From the NCBI GenBank assembly GCA_947474715.1, contig CANJJT010000009.1, positions 1 to 64,000 on the forward strand: DNA of 64,000 nucleotides. The letters run 5' to 3'. Below are positions 1-8,687 of the stretch, piece by piece. Made by a program: the position numbers and the translations under genes. The stretch is from CAIYPG01 sp903864555. Lineage in GTDB: Bacteria > Pseudomonadota > Gammaproteobacteria > Burkholderiales > SG8-39. Below the pieces are notes generated by a model that worked only from the letters and a program-made list of their open reading frames with translations, was not told the origin of the DNA and made no database searches. Position 1 is the first letter of the stretch. Each line of letters begins with the position of its first letter.

Positions 1-20
1 CTTGGAGGCAGTCAACATGG

Positions 21-40
21 ATTCCCGCCTGCGCGGGAAT
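21..40. repeat. dRS3-like intergenic palindrome
   Basis: ATTCCC and GGGAAT arms flank an 8-base centre, followed by GACG. This is the form of the common ATTCCC-N8-GGGAAT palindrome (Neisseria dRS3-like) scattered between genes in many beta- and gammaproteobacteria. The region from 1 to 288 holds no convincing gene. It contains this palindrome, one half-copy of another repeat (179-199) and AT-rich sequence with a TGATAATAAT motif at 231-240. Confidence 0.6.
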
Positions 41-178
41 GACGCCGGAGATCGATGGCTTTCGTCAAAACCCATGGCTGCCTTGTGCAAGGCAAGGAAA
101 AAGCGCATTCAGGGGGGCAAGGCAGGTGCGATTGTCGGCTTGGGAGAAATAATGCGCTCCCCGCAAATCGGTGAAGAA

Positions 179-199
179 CCTTTGACAAGGGGGTAAACC
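179..199. repeat. half-copy of the TTTGACAAGGGGG palindromic repeat
   Basis: This matches the outer end of the elements at 6556-6775 and 58993-59118 (TTTGACAAGGGGGTAAAC) but lacks the inner hairpin and the partner arm. It appears to be a truncated or solo end. Confidence 0.6.
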
Positions 200-288
200 T
201 CGTCGCCTTCCCCGGATCAGCATGAATCTATGATAATAATCAGTTCGTTTATCCAATAATGACCTGCATTACTGTCTTGAAATGATCA

Positions 289-1320
289 TTATTTCATTCC
301 CAGCCGTGCAGCCTCCTCCCCCATCACCAGCGCCACATGGCCGATGTGGCCGCGTGCCAGCGCGGCGGCAAAGGCGGCGCGGATGTCGTGCAGGGCGAAG
401 ACGTCGGTGGTCTCCGGACGGATCAGACCCTTGGTGGCCCAGTCCCCAAGCTGGTCGAACAGCAATCGCACTTGCGCTTCGAAGCGCTCGCGCGCATCGA
501 ACTTGTAATAGCCCATGTACAGGCCACGCACCGAGATGTTCTTCACCAGCAGCAGGTTGGCCGGAATCTTCGGGATGCTGCCGCCGGCAAAGCCGATGGG
601 CACGATGCGGCCTTCGGGGCGCAGGCAGCGCAGTGATTCGAGGAAGAGATCACCGCCCACCGGATCGAGCACAGCATCCACCCCCCGCCCATTGGTGAGG
701 GCCATCACCGTGTCGCGCAGGGCTGCGGCATCCGAGGGAATGGCGTGCTTCGCGCCATGGGCGAGCGCCCAGGCGCGCTTGGCCTCGGTACTCGCCGTGG
801 CGATGCTCTCGGCACCGAGGATGCGTGCGATCTCGATGGCGGCCGTGCCCACACCACCGGCCGCGCCGTGCACCAGCAGCGTCTGCCCTGGCTGCAGGTC
901 TAGTTGCTGCGGCCAGGTCAGCGCCGCCAGCACTGAGTTGTAGGCAGTGCTGAAGGTGATGGCGGCGCAGAAACTCACGGCATCGGGGATGGCATAGGCA
1001 TTGCCCTCGGGGGCGACCACGTACTCGGCGAAGGCGCCCAGTTCCAGCGAGGCCAGCACCCGGTCGCCCGGTCTGAAGCGCGTCGCCCCCTCGCCCACCG
1101 CATCGATGTAGCCCGATGCATGGGTACCCGGGATGAAGGGAAAGGCCGGCCGGCGCTGGTACTTGCCCTGCACCAGGAGCGAGGCCGAAAAGCTGACTGC
1201 CGCGGCCTGCACGCGGATGCGCACCTCACCGGGTCCGCATTCAGGCACGGGGGCCTCCCCTGCCACCAGTTGTTCCGGTGGCGTCCAGTCATTGATGACG
1301 ATGGCGCGCATGGTTTTCAT
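289..1320 (-). CDS. MDR-family NADPH:quinone oxidoreductase-like protein
   Basis: 343-residue medium-chain dehydrogenase/reductase of the zinc-independent quinone oxidoreductase type, predicted to use NADPH for two-electron reduction of quinones or enoyl/enone substrates. The N-terminal GroES-like part includes the family segment PGTHASGYIDAVG (residues about 64-76). The Rossmann motif GAAGGVGTAA lies near residues 152-161, and the zinc ligand cluster of alcohol dehydrogenases is absent. The ATG at 1320 is preceded by GAGGAC at good spacing. It is the last gene of a minus-strand run starting at 6481, 9 bp after a MmgE/PrpD gene, so it probably acts on a CoA or acid intermediate of that pathway. 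The substrate cannot be read from sequence; crotonyl-CoA reductase-like activity is possible. Confidence 0.85.
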   Translation of the reverse strand: MKTMRAIVINDWTPPEQLVAGEAPVPECGPGEVRIRVQAAAVSFSASLLVQGKYQRRPAFPFIPGTHASGYIDAVGEGATRFRPGDRVLASLELGAFAEYVVAPEGNAYAIPDAVSFCAAITFSTAYNSVLAALTWPQQLDLQPGQTLLVHGAAGGVGTAAIEIARILGAESIATASTEAKRAWALAHGAKHAIPSDAAALRDTVMALTNGRGVDAVLDPVGGDLFLESLRCLRPEGRIVPIGFAGGSIPKIPANLLLVKNISVRGLYMGYYKFDARERFEAQVRLLFDQLGDWATKGLIRPETTDVFALHDIRAAFAAALARGHIGHVALVMGEEAARLGMK

Positions 1321-1329
1321 GGTTTGTCC

Positions 1330-2706
1330 TCAGCCGGCCAGCCGTTTGGCCAGCACGCGGATGTTTGCCTGCTGCTCCAGCGCCGCCAGCGATTCGAAGG
1401 CGGCAGCCGCACGATCCTCGCTGATGCCGCGCCGCGCACAGCTCATGAACTTCAGGCGCAGCTCGGACAGTGCCAGCGGCAGGTCGGGGTGCCCCTTGGC
1501 TTCATCGGCATAACGGGAAATGCTGCTGCCATCGCGGAAGTTCACCGTCACCAGTCCGGGGTAGACGCCATTGCGGTACTCGATGGCTGGATCGACGCTG
1601 GTGGTGACACGCTCCAGCAGCGAGCGCACCCGGGACTCTTCCACGCGCGCCTCGCTGAACTGGTCCATGCCGCAATCCCCGTCGATGGCGGCCACGGCGA
1701 GACAGTACTCCATGCTGAATTTGGCCTGCGCCGGCGAGGCCGGGCGGTGATGGACGAGGATGTCGGGCACCAGGCCGTTCATGGTGCAGGTCATGGACGC
1801 GATACTGGCGGCATCGAAGCGATATTCCTCGCGCAGGGCCAGCAGCGCATCAAGTGCCGAATGGGTGCAGCCGCAGCAGGCGTAGCGCTTGATGCCCACG
1901 CCCGAGGCCATGATCTCCAGCGGCTGGTCGAGGCCAAAGTGCAGGCCGGTGAGGTCGGGTGTCTCGGCACCGCCGAAGACATCGATGAAACCACGCTCGC
2001 CATCGAGCACATCCGGGTCGGCGGTGTGGCCTTCGGCGGCCAGCAGCGCGGCGATCACACCATTGCGTGCGGCAAAACCTGCATGCAGGGGTTTCACCAT
2101 GGAACCAAAGTTCTTGCGGATGCCCGAGGCGCTGGAGGCGGCAATGCCCATGGTGTTGCGGGCACGGTCGCTGTCGAAGCCGAGCAGGCGCGCCGCAGCC
2201 GCCGCGGCCGCCAGCGTGCCCAGGGTGGCGGTGGCATGCCAGCCCGCGGCGTAGTGCGAGGGATTGAGGTGGCGGCCCAGGCGAGCCCCCACCTCCAGAC
2301 CGGCCACGTAGGCCGTGACGATGTCGGCGCCCGTCGAACCCTGGCGCTCGCCCAGGGCGAACAGCACCGACATCAGATTCACCGAAGGGTGGCCGATCAT
2401 GGGTGGTGAGGAGTCGTCGTAATCCATGGCATGCCCGGCCGTGGCATTCACCAGCGCCGCGGCGGCCGGCGGCAGGCGCAGGGACTGGCCCAGCACCTGG
2501 GCGATCGGCGTCCCGCCATCGGCAGCGGCCATGCGCCGCACGGGCTCTGCCTCCTCGGTCACCGAGCCGGCGAGGCAGCAGCCCACGGCATCCAGCAGCG
2601 ACGCCTTGGCGCGTTCAACCCCGGCCGCAGGAATGTCTTCGTAGCGCAGGGCTTCGATGAATTGCCCGAGGGACTGGGTGATCCGGCGATCTCGCGCTGC
2701 AGTCAT
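1330..2706 (-). CDS. MmgE/PrpD family protein
   Basis: 458-residue member of the MmgE/PrpD family (2-methylcitrate dehydratase, immune-responsive gene 1/cis-aconitate decarboxylase fold). The family landmark ATAGHAMDYDDSSPPMIGHPS sits near residue 90, with the usual HYAAGWHATATLG segment at about 145 and the Cys-rich KRYACCGCTHSALDAL segment at about 275. Members dehydrate or decarboxylate tricarboxylic and related acids, and many are of unknown substrate. It follows the ADP-forming acyl-CoA synthetase by 2 bp and precedes the quinone oxidoreductase-like gene, so these very probably share one mRNA. Two further family members lie at 33892 and 51727. Confidence 0.88.
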   Translation of the reverse strand: MTAARDRRITQSLGQFIEALRYEDIPAAGVERAKASLLDAVGCCLAGSVTEEAEPVRRMAAADGGTPIAQVLGQSLRLPPAAAALVNATAGHAMDYDDSSPPMIGHPSVNLMSVLFALGERQGSTGADIVTAYVAGLEVGARLGRHLNPSHYAAGWHATATLGTLAAAAAAARLLGFDSDRARNTMGIAASSASGIRKNFGSMVKPLHAGFAARNGVIAALLAAEGHTADPDVLDGERGFIDVFGGAETPDLTGLHFGLDQPLEIMASGVGIKRYACCGCTHSALDALLALREEYRFDAASIASMTCTMNGLVPDILVHHRPASPAQAKFSMEYCLAVAAIDGDCGMDQFSEARVEESRVRSLLERVTTSVDPAIEYRNGVYPGLVTVNFRDGSSISRYADEAKGHPDLPLALSELRLKFMSCARRGISEDRAAAAFESLAALEQQANIRVLAKRLAG

Positions 2707-2708
2707 GC

Positions 2709-4889
2709 TCAGACTCCGTCTTTGCCTGTGTTGTGAAGGGACACCGCCGGTTGCTTGCGGATGATCAGCGCATCCACCGCCAGCATGCGCCCGCCATTGC
2801 AGATCACCGGATTCACGTCGATGGCTTCGATGAGGCCTGCCTGGTCGGCTGCCAGCTGCGACAGCCGCACCACCATGTCCGCGAGCTTGGCGCGGTCAAC
2901 CGGTGGCATGCCGCGAAAGCCATCCAGCAATGCCTTGCCCTGCAACCCGGCGATCATGGCCAGCGCTTCGTCGCGCGATACCGGTGCGAGGCCGATGCGG
3001 ACATCCTTCAGCGCCTCCACGAAAATGCCGCCCAGGCCCACCATGACGATGGGACCGAATAGCGGATCGGTCTTGCTGCCGAGCATGATTTCCACGCCGG
3101 CGGGCACCATGGGCTGCACCAGCACCCCGGTGATGTCCTGCCTTGCGACCACCGTCAGTGCATTGGCCATGACCTGCGCAAAAGCCGCTTCGACTTCCCC
3201 GGCATTGCGCAGGTTGAGCCGGACCACGCCGGCCTCGGTCTTGTGCAGGATTTTCGGGGACTCGACCTTCAGCACCACGGGAAATCCCGCATGCTGCGCC
3301 GCGTGGGCAGCCTCGGCCGCTGACTGCACCAGCACATCGCCCACCACCGGCAGACCGTAATCGGAGAGCACCTGCTTTGCCTCCCGCTCAACCAGGGCCG
3401 TCTGCCCTTGCAGCTGCAATTTCGCCCTGGCCGATGCCGCAGCACCGTGCAGATCAATGCCACGTACGCCCGCCGCAGCCCCCTGCGCCGCGCGGCGGCT
3501 CCAGGCCGCGATCGCGTGAAAGCAGGTATCCAGCGAGTGAAACAGCGCAATGTTCGGATGCTGTTCGGTCTCCACGCCGCCGGCACCGCCCAGCCAGCCG
3601 CTCATCCAGGCCACGCACAGCAGCTTGCCATGCTGCGCGCAGGCATCGGCCAGCTGCGACATGCGCGCCACGGTGTTGCCCCCGACGCTGGTGGAAGGAA
3701 AAATGACGATGCCGATGTCGGGATCGGAAGCCAGGGCGCGCCCGCATTCGGTGAGCAGTTCGGGCTGGTTGCCCACCGCAGCCGTGACATCGCAGGGATT
3801 GCGCGGCGTGCCATAGGGCGGCAGGATGGTGCGGATCGCTTCAATCACCGGCGGCGAAGGCTGCGGTACCGGCACACCATGAAAGGCCGCGTGGTCTGTG
3901 GCCGATACCGCCGCGCCGCCTGATACAGCGACAATGCCAGCCCCAGGCGCGATGCACGCGCCAGCCTTGCTGAAGAATGCGGCAGTCTCGATGGCCGCCT
4001 CGACACTCCTCACCTGCACCATATGCCCGCGTGCGAAGGCGGCCTGCCAGGCCTCGGCGGCACCGGCCAGCGAGCCGGAATGCGAAGCCGCAGCCTGGGC
4101 GCCTTCTTCGCTCACGCCGAGCTTGCACACCACCACGGGCTTGCCCAGTCCATGCGCGATCTCGCCGGCACGGATCAGTCCATGGGGATCGGACAGTCCC
4201 TCGAACACGCAGACAATGGCCTTGCAATCGGGCAACTGCGCAAAGTAGGCAATGCAGTCGGCCGGCCCCACATCGCATGCATTGCCACCGGCGACCAGGT
4301 GGGTGAAGGACACGCCGCGAAATGCCGCCTGCGCCATGGCGAAGCCCACCGCGCCGGACTGGCTGATGATGGCAATGCCGCCGGGACGATAGCCATCGGT
4401 CTTCACCGCACCGGTGGCAAAAGTGACCTCGGCCCGGCTCCTGAAGCTCAGGAAGCCCATGCAGTTGGGTCCGACGATGCGCATGCCCGACTCACGCGCA
4501 ATGGCCGAGAGCCGCTCCTGCTGCGCAATGCGCTCGGGCAATCCCGATTCGGAATAGCCCGAGGCATAGATGACCACGCCATTGACACCGGCTGCGGCGC
4601 ATTCACGCGCCGCTTCCTCCACGCCTTCGCGCGGCACGGCAATCACCACGCAGTCGAGTTTCTCCGGCACCTCGGCCACGCTGCGATAACAACGCACACC
4701 CTTGATGTCGTCGTACTTGCGGTTGATGAGGAAGACCTCGCCATCGAAGTTCTGCAGGTGTGCATGCGTCTTGGCGCCAAAGGACGCAGCATTGGGCGAA
4801 GCCCCGTAGATGCCGATGCTACGGGGCGAGAACAGCCGGTCGAGTTGCGCGAAATCGTGGGGCTCGCGTTGTGCTTTCATGACTTTCAT
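2709..4889 (-). CDS. ADP-forming acyl-CoA synthetase (acetate-CoA ligase family)
   Basis: 726 residues. The N-terminal CoA-binding Rossmann domain (SIGIYGAS onwards) is followed by a succinyl-CoA ligase-like domain with the phosphorylatable His in SHSGSLAG and a C-terminal ATP-grasp domain (GFPVVLKVESPKILHKTE). This is the fused alpha-beta layout of NDP-forming acetyl/acyl-CoA synthetases, which interconvert an acyl-CoA plus ADP and Pi with the acid plus ATP and CoA. The ATG at 4889 overlaps the stop of the preceding AMP-forming ligase (ATGA), which decides the start; an in-frame ATG at 4880 is an alternative. Pairing an AMP-forming and an ADP-forming CoA ligase in one operon suggests activation of one acid and energy-conserving release of another (inference). 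A paralogue lies at 46673. Confidence 0.88.
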   Translation of the reverse strand: MKVMKAQREPHDFAQLDRLFSPRSIGIYGASPNAASFGAKTHAHLQNFDGEVFLINRKYDDIKGVRCYRSVAEVPEKLDCVVIAVPREGVEEAARECAAAGVNGVVIYASGYSESGLPERIAQQERLSAIARESGMRIVGPNCMGFLSFRSRAEVTFATGAVKTDGYRPGGIAIISQSGAVGFAMAQAAFRGVSFTHLVAGGNACDVGPADCIAYFAQLPDCKAIVCVFEGLSDPHGLIRAGEIAHGLGKPVVVCKLGVSEEGAQAAASHSGSLAGAAEAWQAAFARGHMVQVRSVEAAIETAAFFSKAGACIAPGAGIVAVSGGAAVSATDHAAFHGVPVPQPSPPVIEAIRTILPPYGTPRNPCDVTAAVGNQPELLTECGRALASDPDIGIVIFPSTSVGGNTVARMSQLADACAQHGKLLCVAWMSGWLGGAGGVETEQHPNIALFHSLDTCFHAIAAWSRRAAQGAAAGVRGIDLHGAAASARAKLQLQGQTALVEREAKQVLSDYGLPVVGDVLVQSAAEAAHAAQHAGFPVVLKVESPKILHKTEAGVVRLNLRNAGEVEAAFAQVMANALTVVARQDITGVLVQPMVPAGVEIMLGSKTDPLFGPIVMVGLGGIFVEALKDVRIGLAPVSRDEALAMIAGLQGKALLDGFRGMPPVDRAKLADMVVRLSQLAADQAGLIEAIDVNPVICNGGRMLAVDALIIRKQPAVSLHNTGKDGV

Positions 4890-6481
4890 GATGCGATCAA
4901 CAGCGCCAGGGCCCGCTCGCGCAGCAGCTTGCGGTCCAGCTTGGACGTATTCATGCTCGCGATCATGGGGAATTCCTTCACGTGCACGAAGCGCGCCGGC
5001 ACCTTGTAGCGTGCCATGCGCTCGGTGCAGTGCTCGCGCAGGGCCGCCTCGTCCACCGGCGCGCCGCTGGCGCTGGTGTAGAAGGCCACCACGGTGGTGC
5101 GGCTCTGGTGATCGACGCCGACCACATAGCAAAGGTCAACACCGGCATGCTCGCGCACGTAGGTTTCGATCTCCATGGGGTTCACCAGGAAGCCGGAGAG
5201 CCGCAACGCATCGCCGATGCGCGTAAGGAAGGTCCAGCTGTTATCCGCCTCGTCCATGAAGCCGAGGTCGCCGGTGCGGAACCAGCCGTCTTCGGTGAAA
5301 GCTTTCCTGGTCGCCTCCGGATCGTTGAGGTAGTGGCTGAACACGCTGGGGCCCTTGATTTCGACTTCGCCCTGCCCGCGCTTGTCCATGAGTTGGCCGG
5401 TCTCCTGGTCACGCACACGCACGGCAGCGCCACGCCCCAGCGACACCGGCACACCGCCGCCGACGGCGCGCTGCTCCGGTTCGTCGCTGTCCGGGCGGCG
5501 CGAGAACAGCGCCTGCACTTCGGAGGAGCCATAGGCGCTGATGAGATGGAAGCCGCGCTCGCGCGACAGCCCTGCCAGCTCAGGCGCGCGGCTGCCGCAG
5601 ATGAGCTTGATGCCGGGGAAGGGAATGGGGGGCGTCTCGTGCGCGTACAAGCGCCGGATCATTTCATCGGTGGCGCCCATCAGGGTGACGCCATACTGGC
5701 GGATCAGGCGTGCCGATTCGGCCGCATCGAAGCTGTGGTGCAGCGCCATGGGCGTGCCGCTGAACATGGCGGACACGGTCTGCACGAAGCCGTAAGTGCC
5801 GCAGAACGGTACCACCTGCAGGGTGCGTGCGCCGTGCTCACCCTGGCCGAACTCGCGCGCCACATCGAGCGCGAAAGGCGGGATGGTGTGCTGCACATGC
5901 ACCACCAGTTTGGGACGGCTGGTGGTGCCCGAGGTGGTGAACAGCAGGCAGGGGGTGTCCGGCGTGGCGGCATCGCCGCCCTGGTCGCCGGGCTCGGTCG
6001 CTTCCAGGCTGGCATATTCAGTGAGCTGCTGGGGGAAACCTGCATGCGAGCCGGCCGGCTCGTCGTCCTGCTCCGTGTAGAGCACCAGATGTTTCAGTGC
6101 GGGGAGGTCCTCCACCACCTGATGCAGCACATGGACGAAGTCGATGCCGCGGTAACCCGGCCAGTACACCACCGCCTTGGTGCCGGACCGGTACAGGATG
6201 TCTTTCAGTTCGCCGCTGCGAAAGCGCGTGTTGGTGGCCAGCGCGATGGCGCCGATGCGCGCCAGCGCAAAAAAGCACACCAGCCAGGCCGGCGTATTGG
6301 GCAACCACAGCGACACCACATCGCCCTGCCCTATACCCAGCTTGCGAAAGCCCGCTGCGACCCGGCCGATGCGCGCATCAAACTCGTTCCAGGTAATGGT
6401 GTTGCCCTCGTACCAGAAGGCAGGCGCATCGGGCTGACGCGTGCGCACGGCGTCCAGGGCGGCATTCAGGGTCTGCTTCAC
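4886..6481 (-). CDS. AMP-forming acyl-CoA ligase
   Basis: ANL-superfamily adenylating enzyme of about 531 residues, predicted to activate a carboxylic acid with ATP and CoA. Visible core motifs are TTSGTTSRPK (A3), YGSSEVQ (A5), GWFRTGDLG (A7), RLSGFLVNPMEIE (A8) and the C-terminal catalytic Lys in TSKLDRKLL (A10). I start it at the GTG at 6481, 8 nt after AAGGA; a TTG at 6511 would add ten residues but has no ribosome binding site. It is the first gene of the 6481-289 run and is translationally coupled to the ADP-forming synthetase. Substrate specificity is unknown; medium-chain or aromatic acids are plausible. Confidence 0.87.
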   Translation of the reverse strand: MKQTLNAALDAVRTRQPDAPAFWYEGNTITWNEFDARIGRVAAGFRKLGIGQGDVVSLWLPNTPAWLVCFFALARIGAIALATNTRFRSGELKDILYRSGTKAVVYWPGYRGIDFVHVLHQVVEDLPALKHLVLYTEQDDEPAGSHAGFPQQLTEYASLEATEPGDQGGDAATPDTPCLLFTTSGTTSRPKLVVHVQHTIPPFALDVAREFGQGEHGARTLQVVPFCGTYGFVQTVSAMFSGTPMALHHSFDAAESARLIRQYGVTLMGATDEMIRRLYAHETPPIPFPGIKLICGSRAPELAGLSRERGFHLISAYGSSEVQALFSRRPDSDEPEQRAVGGGVPVSLGRGAAVRVRDQETGQLMDKRGQGEVEIKGPSVFSHYLNDPEATRKAFTEDGWFRTGDLGFMDEADNSWTFLTRIGDALRLSGFLVNPMEIETYVREHAGVDLCYVVGVDHQSRTTVVAFYTSASGAPVDEAALREHCTERMARYKVPARFVHVKEFPMIASMNTSKLDRKLLRERALALLIAS

Positions 6482-6555
6482 GTCGGTGTTCCTTGCACGA
6501 ACTTCGGACAAGGCACCATTTTATGTGGTTCTTCGCCGAGCCCCAGGGATCGCAG

Positions 6556-6617
6556 GTTTACCCTCTTGTCAAAGGGGGGCCGACTCGTGAGCGCAGCGAA
6601 CGAGCGGGGGGAATTTT
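6556..6617 (+). repeat. palindromic repeat, left arm of an inverted pair
   Basis: The arm runs GTTTACCCTCTTGTCAAAGG..., an internal hairpin (CTCGT...ACGAG), then GCGGGGGGAATTTT. Its reverse complement recurs at 6719-6775. The outer ends match the pair at 58993-59118, while the inner hairpin sequence differs but remains self-complementary. The pair fills most of the gap between two minus-strand operons (6482-6809); nothing else was recognised in that gap. Confidence 0.8.
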
Positions 6618-6718
6618 CACCAGACGAGCGGATGTGCGTGCCTTTAGCGTTCCTTGCTGTGAGTCCTGATCATGATGGTTGCCTTGCAGGCAGAGGCAAT
6701 GAGATGAGCCCGTTGGCC

Positions 6719-6775
6719 AAAATCCCCCCGCTCGGCCTGACGGCCAAGTCGGCCCCTTTTGACAAGGGGGTTAAC
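6719..6775 (-). repeat. palindromic repeat, right arm of an inverted pair
   Basis: Inverted partner of 6556-6617: AAAATCCCCCCGC, an inner hairpin (GGCC...GGCC), then GGCCCCTTTTGACAAGGGGG and GTTAAC. It lies 34 bp downstream of the DUF3830 stop (6810), so it could end transcription of the 19.8-6.8 kb operon or stabilise its 3' end (inference). Confidence 0.8.
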
Positions 6776-6809
6776 AGCCGCGGCCTGCCCGAATTGACGC
6801 AGCCGGCCA

Positions 6810-7241
6810 CTACACCCGCTCGAACAGCACGTCCTGCGCGCCTTCCCACAGCACCCGGCGGCCGAGTTCACGCAACTGCTCGCGTCCTTCGGTGATGGTG
6901 AGGAAATGGTTGCCGGCCAGTTGCCCCATCTTGCTGGAGAAACTGCAGGCTCCGTAGGCGAGGATGAATTCGGTTTCGCTGTAGCCGCCCGGGTAGAACA
7001 GCAGGTCGCCCGGGGCGGGATGGCTGGTGTGGTTCTCGAATTCCACGCCCAGCTTCCAGTCCCCCAGCGGCACCCACACCGCCTCGCCGCTCCAGCGCAC
7101 GTGGATGAGCTTCTGGCGATAGGGCAAGAGCTTGAGGAAGGCGGCCACCGTGAGCGGCGCATCCGGGTGTGTCTCGCCGATGAAATTCAGGCCGCCGGCG
7201 GTGATGCGGATGCGTGTCGTCGCATTGACTGGGGCGTTCAT
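6810..7241 (-). CDS. DUF3830 family protein (cyclophilin-like fold)
   Basis: 143 residues matching the DUF3830 family: an early segment TAAFLKLLPYRQKLIH-like, then RWSGEAVWVPLGDW, PAPGDLLFYPGGYSETE and SSKMGQLAGNHFLTI. The family has a small cyclophilin-like barrel, no established biochemical role, and is often found beside transport and amidohydrolase genes. The ATG at 7241 overlaps the stop of the LOG gene (ATGA), so the two are translationally coupled; an ATG at 7262 is possible but less likely. It is the last gene of the N-heterocycle operon, ahead of the inverted repeat pair. A role in binding or isomerising a pathway intermediate is only a guess. Confidence 0.75.
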   Translation of the reverse strand: MNAPVNATTRIRITAGGLNFIGETHPDAPLTVAAFLKLLPYRQKLIHVRWSGEAVWVPLGDWKLGVEFENHTSHPAPGDLLFYPGGYSETEFILAYGACSFSSKMGQLAGNHFLTITEGREQLRELGRRVLWEGAQDVLFERV

Positions 7242-7819
7242 GAGCCGGGCTGTCCTATCCATTTGTCCACGGTGGGCGCCTGCCAGGCGGCCAGCGCATC
7301 GAGCAGTGCTCCGGGTTGCGATTGCATGATGATCATGTCGCGGTGCTCGGCCTTCATGAAGCCCTGCCCCACTGCCATATCCAGCATGGCGCGCAGCGGC
7401 TGGTAGAAGCCGCCCACATCCAGCGCGGCGCAGGGCTTTATGTGGTCACCCAGTTGCGTCAGGGTGGCTGCCTCCAGCAATTCCTCCAGGGTGCCCAGGC
7501 CACCGGGCAGTGCGATGAAGGCATCGGCCAATTCGCCCATGCGCGCCTTGCGCTCGCGCATGTTGGCGGCCACTTCATGGCGCGTGAGGCCCTGATGCAT
7601 GTGGCCCCGCTCGTGCAGGCGGCGGTTGATCACCCCGACCACGCTGCCGCCATCGGCCAGCGCGGCATCTGCCACCACGCCCATCAGTCCCTTGGTGGTG
7701 CCGCCATAGACCAGCGTCAAGCCGCGCGCGGCGATTTCGCGGCCCAAAGCCGCGGCCGCCTCCTTGTATGCAGGTGCCACGCCGAAATTCGAACCACAAA
7801 ATACCGCAATCGCTTTCAT
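7238..7819 (-). CDS. LOG-family nucleotide 5'-monophosphate phosphoribohydrolase
   Basis: 193 residues with the LOG signature PGGLGTLEELLE (about residues 113-124), the N-terminal nucleotide-binding start AVFCGSNFG, and a GGTTKGLMG loop. LOG proteins hydrolyse the N-glycosidic bond of nucleoside monophosphates, releasing a free base and ribose 5-phosphate. They were named for cytokinin activation, but related bacterial enzymes act on ordinary purine or pyrimidine nucleotides. The start at 7819 (ATGAAAGCG) is the family start; the longer frame adds an unrelated 20-residue leader. Being in an operon with ABC uptake and ring-opening hydrolase genes fits a supply of free nucleobases to the same pathway (inference). 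Confidence 0.87.
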   Translation of the reverse strand: MKAIAVFCGSNFGVAPAYKEAAAALGREIAARGLTLVYGGTTKGLMGVVADAALADGGSVVGVINRRLHERGHMHQGLTRHEVAANMRERKARMGELADAFIALPGGLGTLEELLEAATLTQLGDHIKPCAALDVGGFYQPLRAMLDMAVGQGFMKAEHRDMIIMQSQPGALLDALAAWQAPTVDKWIGQPGS

Positions 7820-7907
7820 CAATTTTTCATGCCTTATTCCTGTCATCCCGGGCAGGTCCTGCAACCGCCTCCCCCTCACTCCTCACGCCTCACGCCTCAC
7901 GCGCCCC

Positions 7908-8687
7908 CTACCCCATGGCCATGTCGTTCTTCCTCTGCGTCCAGCCGGTCATGCGCGCCTCGACGAAGGAAGATATCGCATAAAGCGACACGCCAAGCAG
8001 CGCCAGGATGAACAGCCCGGCGAACACCAGGGTCACATCGAAATTGCCGCTGGCGATCATCATGACATTGCCGATGCCCTTGTTGGCCGCCACCGTCTCG
8101 GACAGCACCGAGCCGACGAAGGCCAGGGTGATAGCGATCTTCAGTGAGGCGAAGAAGTACGGCAGCGCGCGCGGCAGGCCGACGTTCCACAGCACATCCC
8201 ACTTACTGGCGCCCAGCACTTTCAGCACATCCTCCAGTTCCGGCTCCGTGGTGGCCAAGCCGGTGGCCACGTTCACCACCACCGGGAAGATGCTGATCAC
8301 CATGGCCGTGAGGATGGCGGGCACCGTGCCCGAACCGAACCACACCACGAAAATCGGTACCACCGCCACCTTGGGGATGCTGGAGAAACCCACCAGCAGC
8401 GGATAGGCCACGTCATAGGCCAGCTTCGAGGAACCAATGACGATGCCGATGATCACGCCGGTCAGCACGCCCAGGCCGAATCCCACCAGCGTGGTGTACA
8501 ACGTCTGCACGGTGTGCGGCCACAGGAGCGGCATCTTCTGCACCAGCATCAGCCCGATGCGACTGGGGCGCGGCAGCACCAGGTCGGAAATGCCCAGAGA
8601 CAGGCAGGCCACTTCCCACACCAGAAAGAAGCACAGCAACACCAGCCCGGACAGCACCCTTTGCCTTGCATTGGTCGAGAGCTTCAT
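7908..8687 (-). CDS. ABC transporter permease (SsuC/TauC type)
   Basis: 259 residues, about six transmembrane segments. The binding-protein-dependent permease EAA region (ELEDVLKVLGASKWDVLWNVGLPRALPYF) is near residues 150-180 and would contact the ATPase. This type works with NMT1/THI5 or SsuA-like binding proteins to import sulfonates, nitrate, taurine or pyrimidines. Its start overlaps the ATPase stop by 4 bp. No second permease gene exists in the run, so the channel is probably a homodimer shared by the three binding proteins encoded upstream in the same run. Confidence 0.9.
   Translation of the reverse strand: MKLSTNARQRVLSGLVLLCFFLVWEVACLSLGISDLVLPRPSRIGLMLVQKMPLLWPHTVQTLYTTLVGFGLGVLTGVIIGIVIGSSKLAYDVAYPLLVGFSSIPKVAVVPIFVVWFGSGTVPAILTAMVISIFPVVVNVATGLATTEPELEDVLKVLGASKWDVLWNVGLPRALPYFFASLKIAITLAFVGSVLSETVAANKGIGNVMMIASGNFDVTLVFAGLFILALLGVSLYAISSFVEARMTGWTQRKNDMAMG

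Noticed and set aside
4023..5009. Long plus-strand open frame opposite the CoA synthetase genes
   Set aside because: It is antisense to two genes with complete family motifs; such frames are common in GC-rich DNA and this one shows low-complexity His/Gly/Ala-rich sequence with no recognisable domain.
7881..7901. Three tandem CCTCACG units between the permease and LOG genes
   Set aside because: Too short to call a functional repeat; likely simple sequence drift in a spacer.
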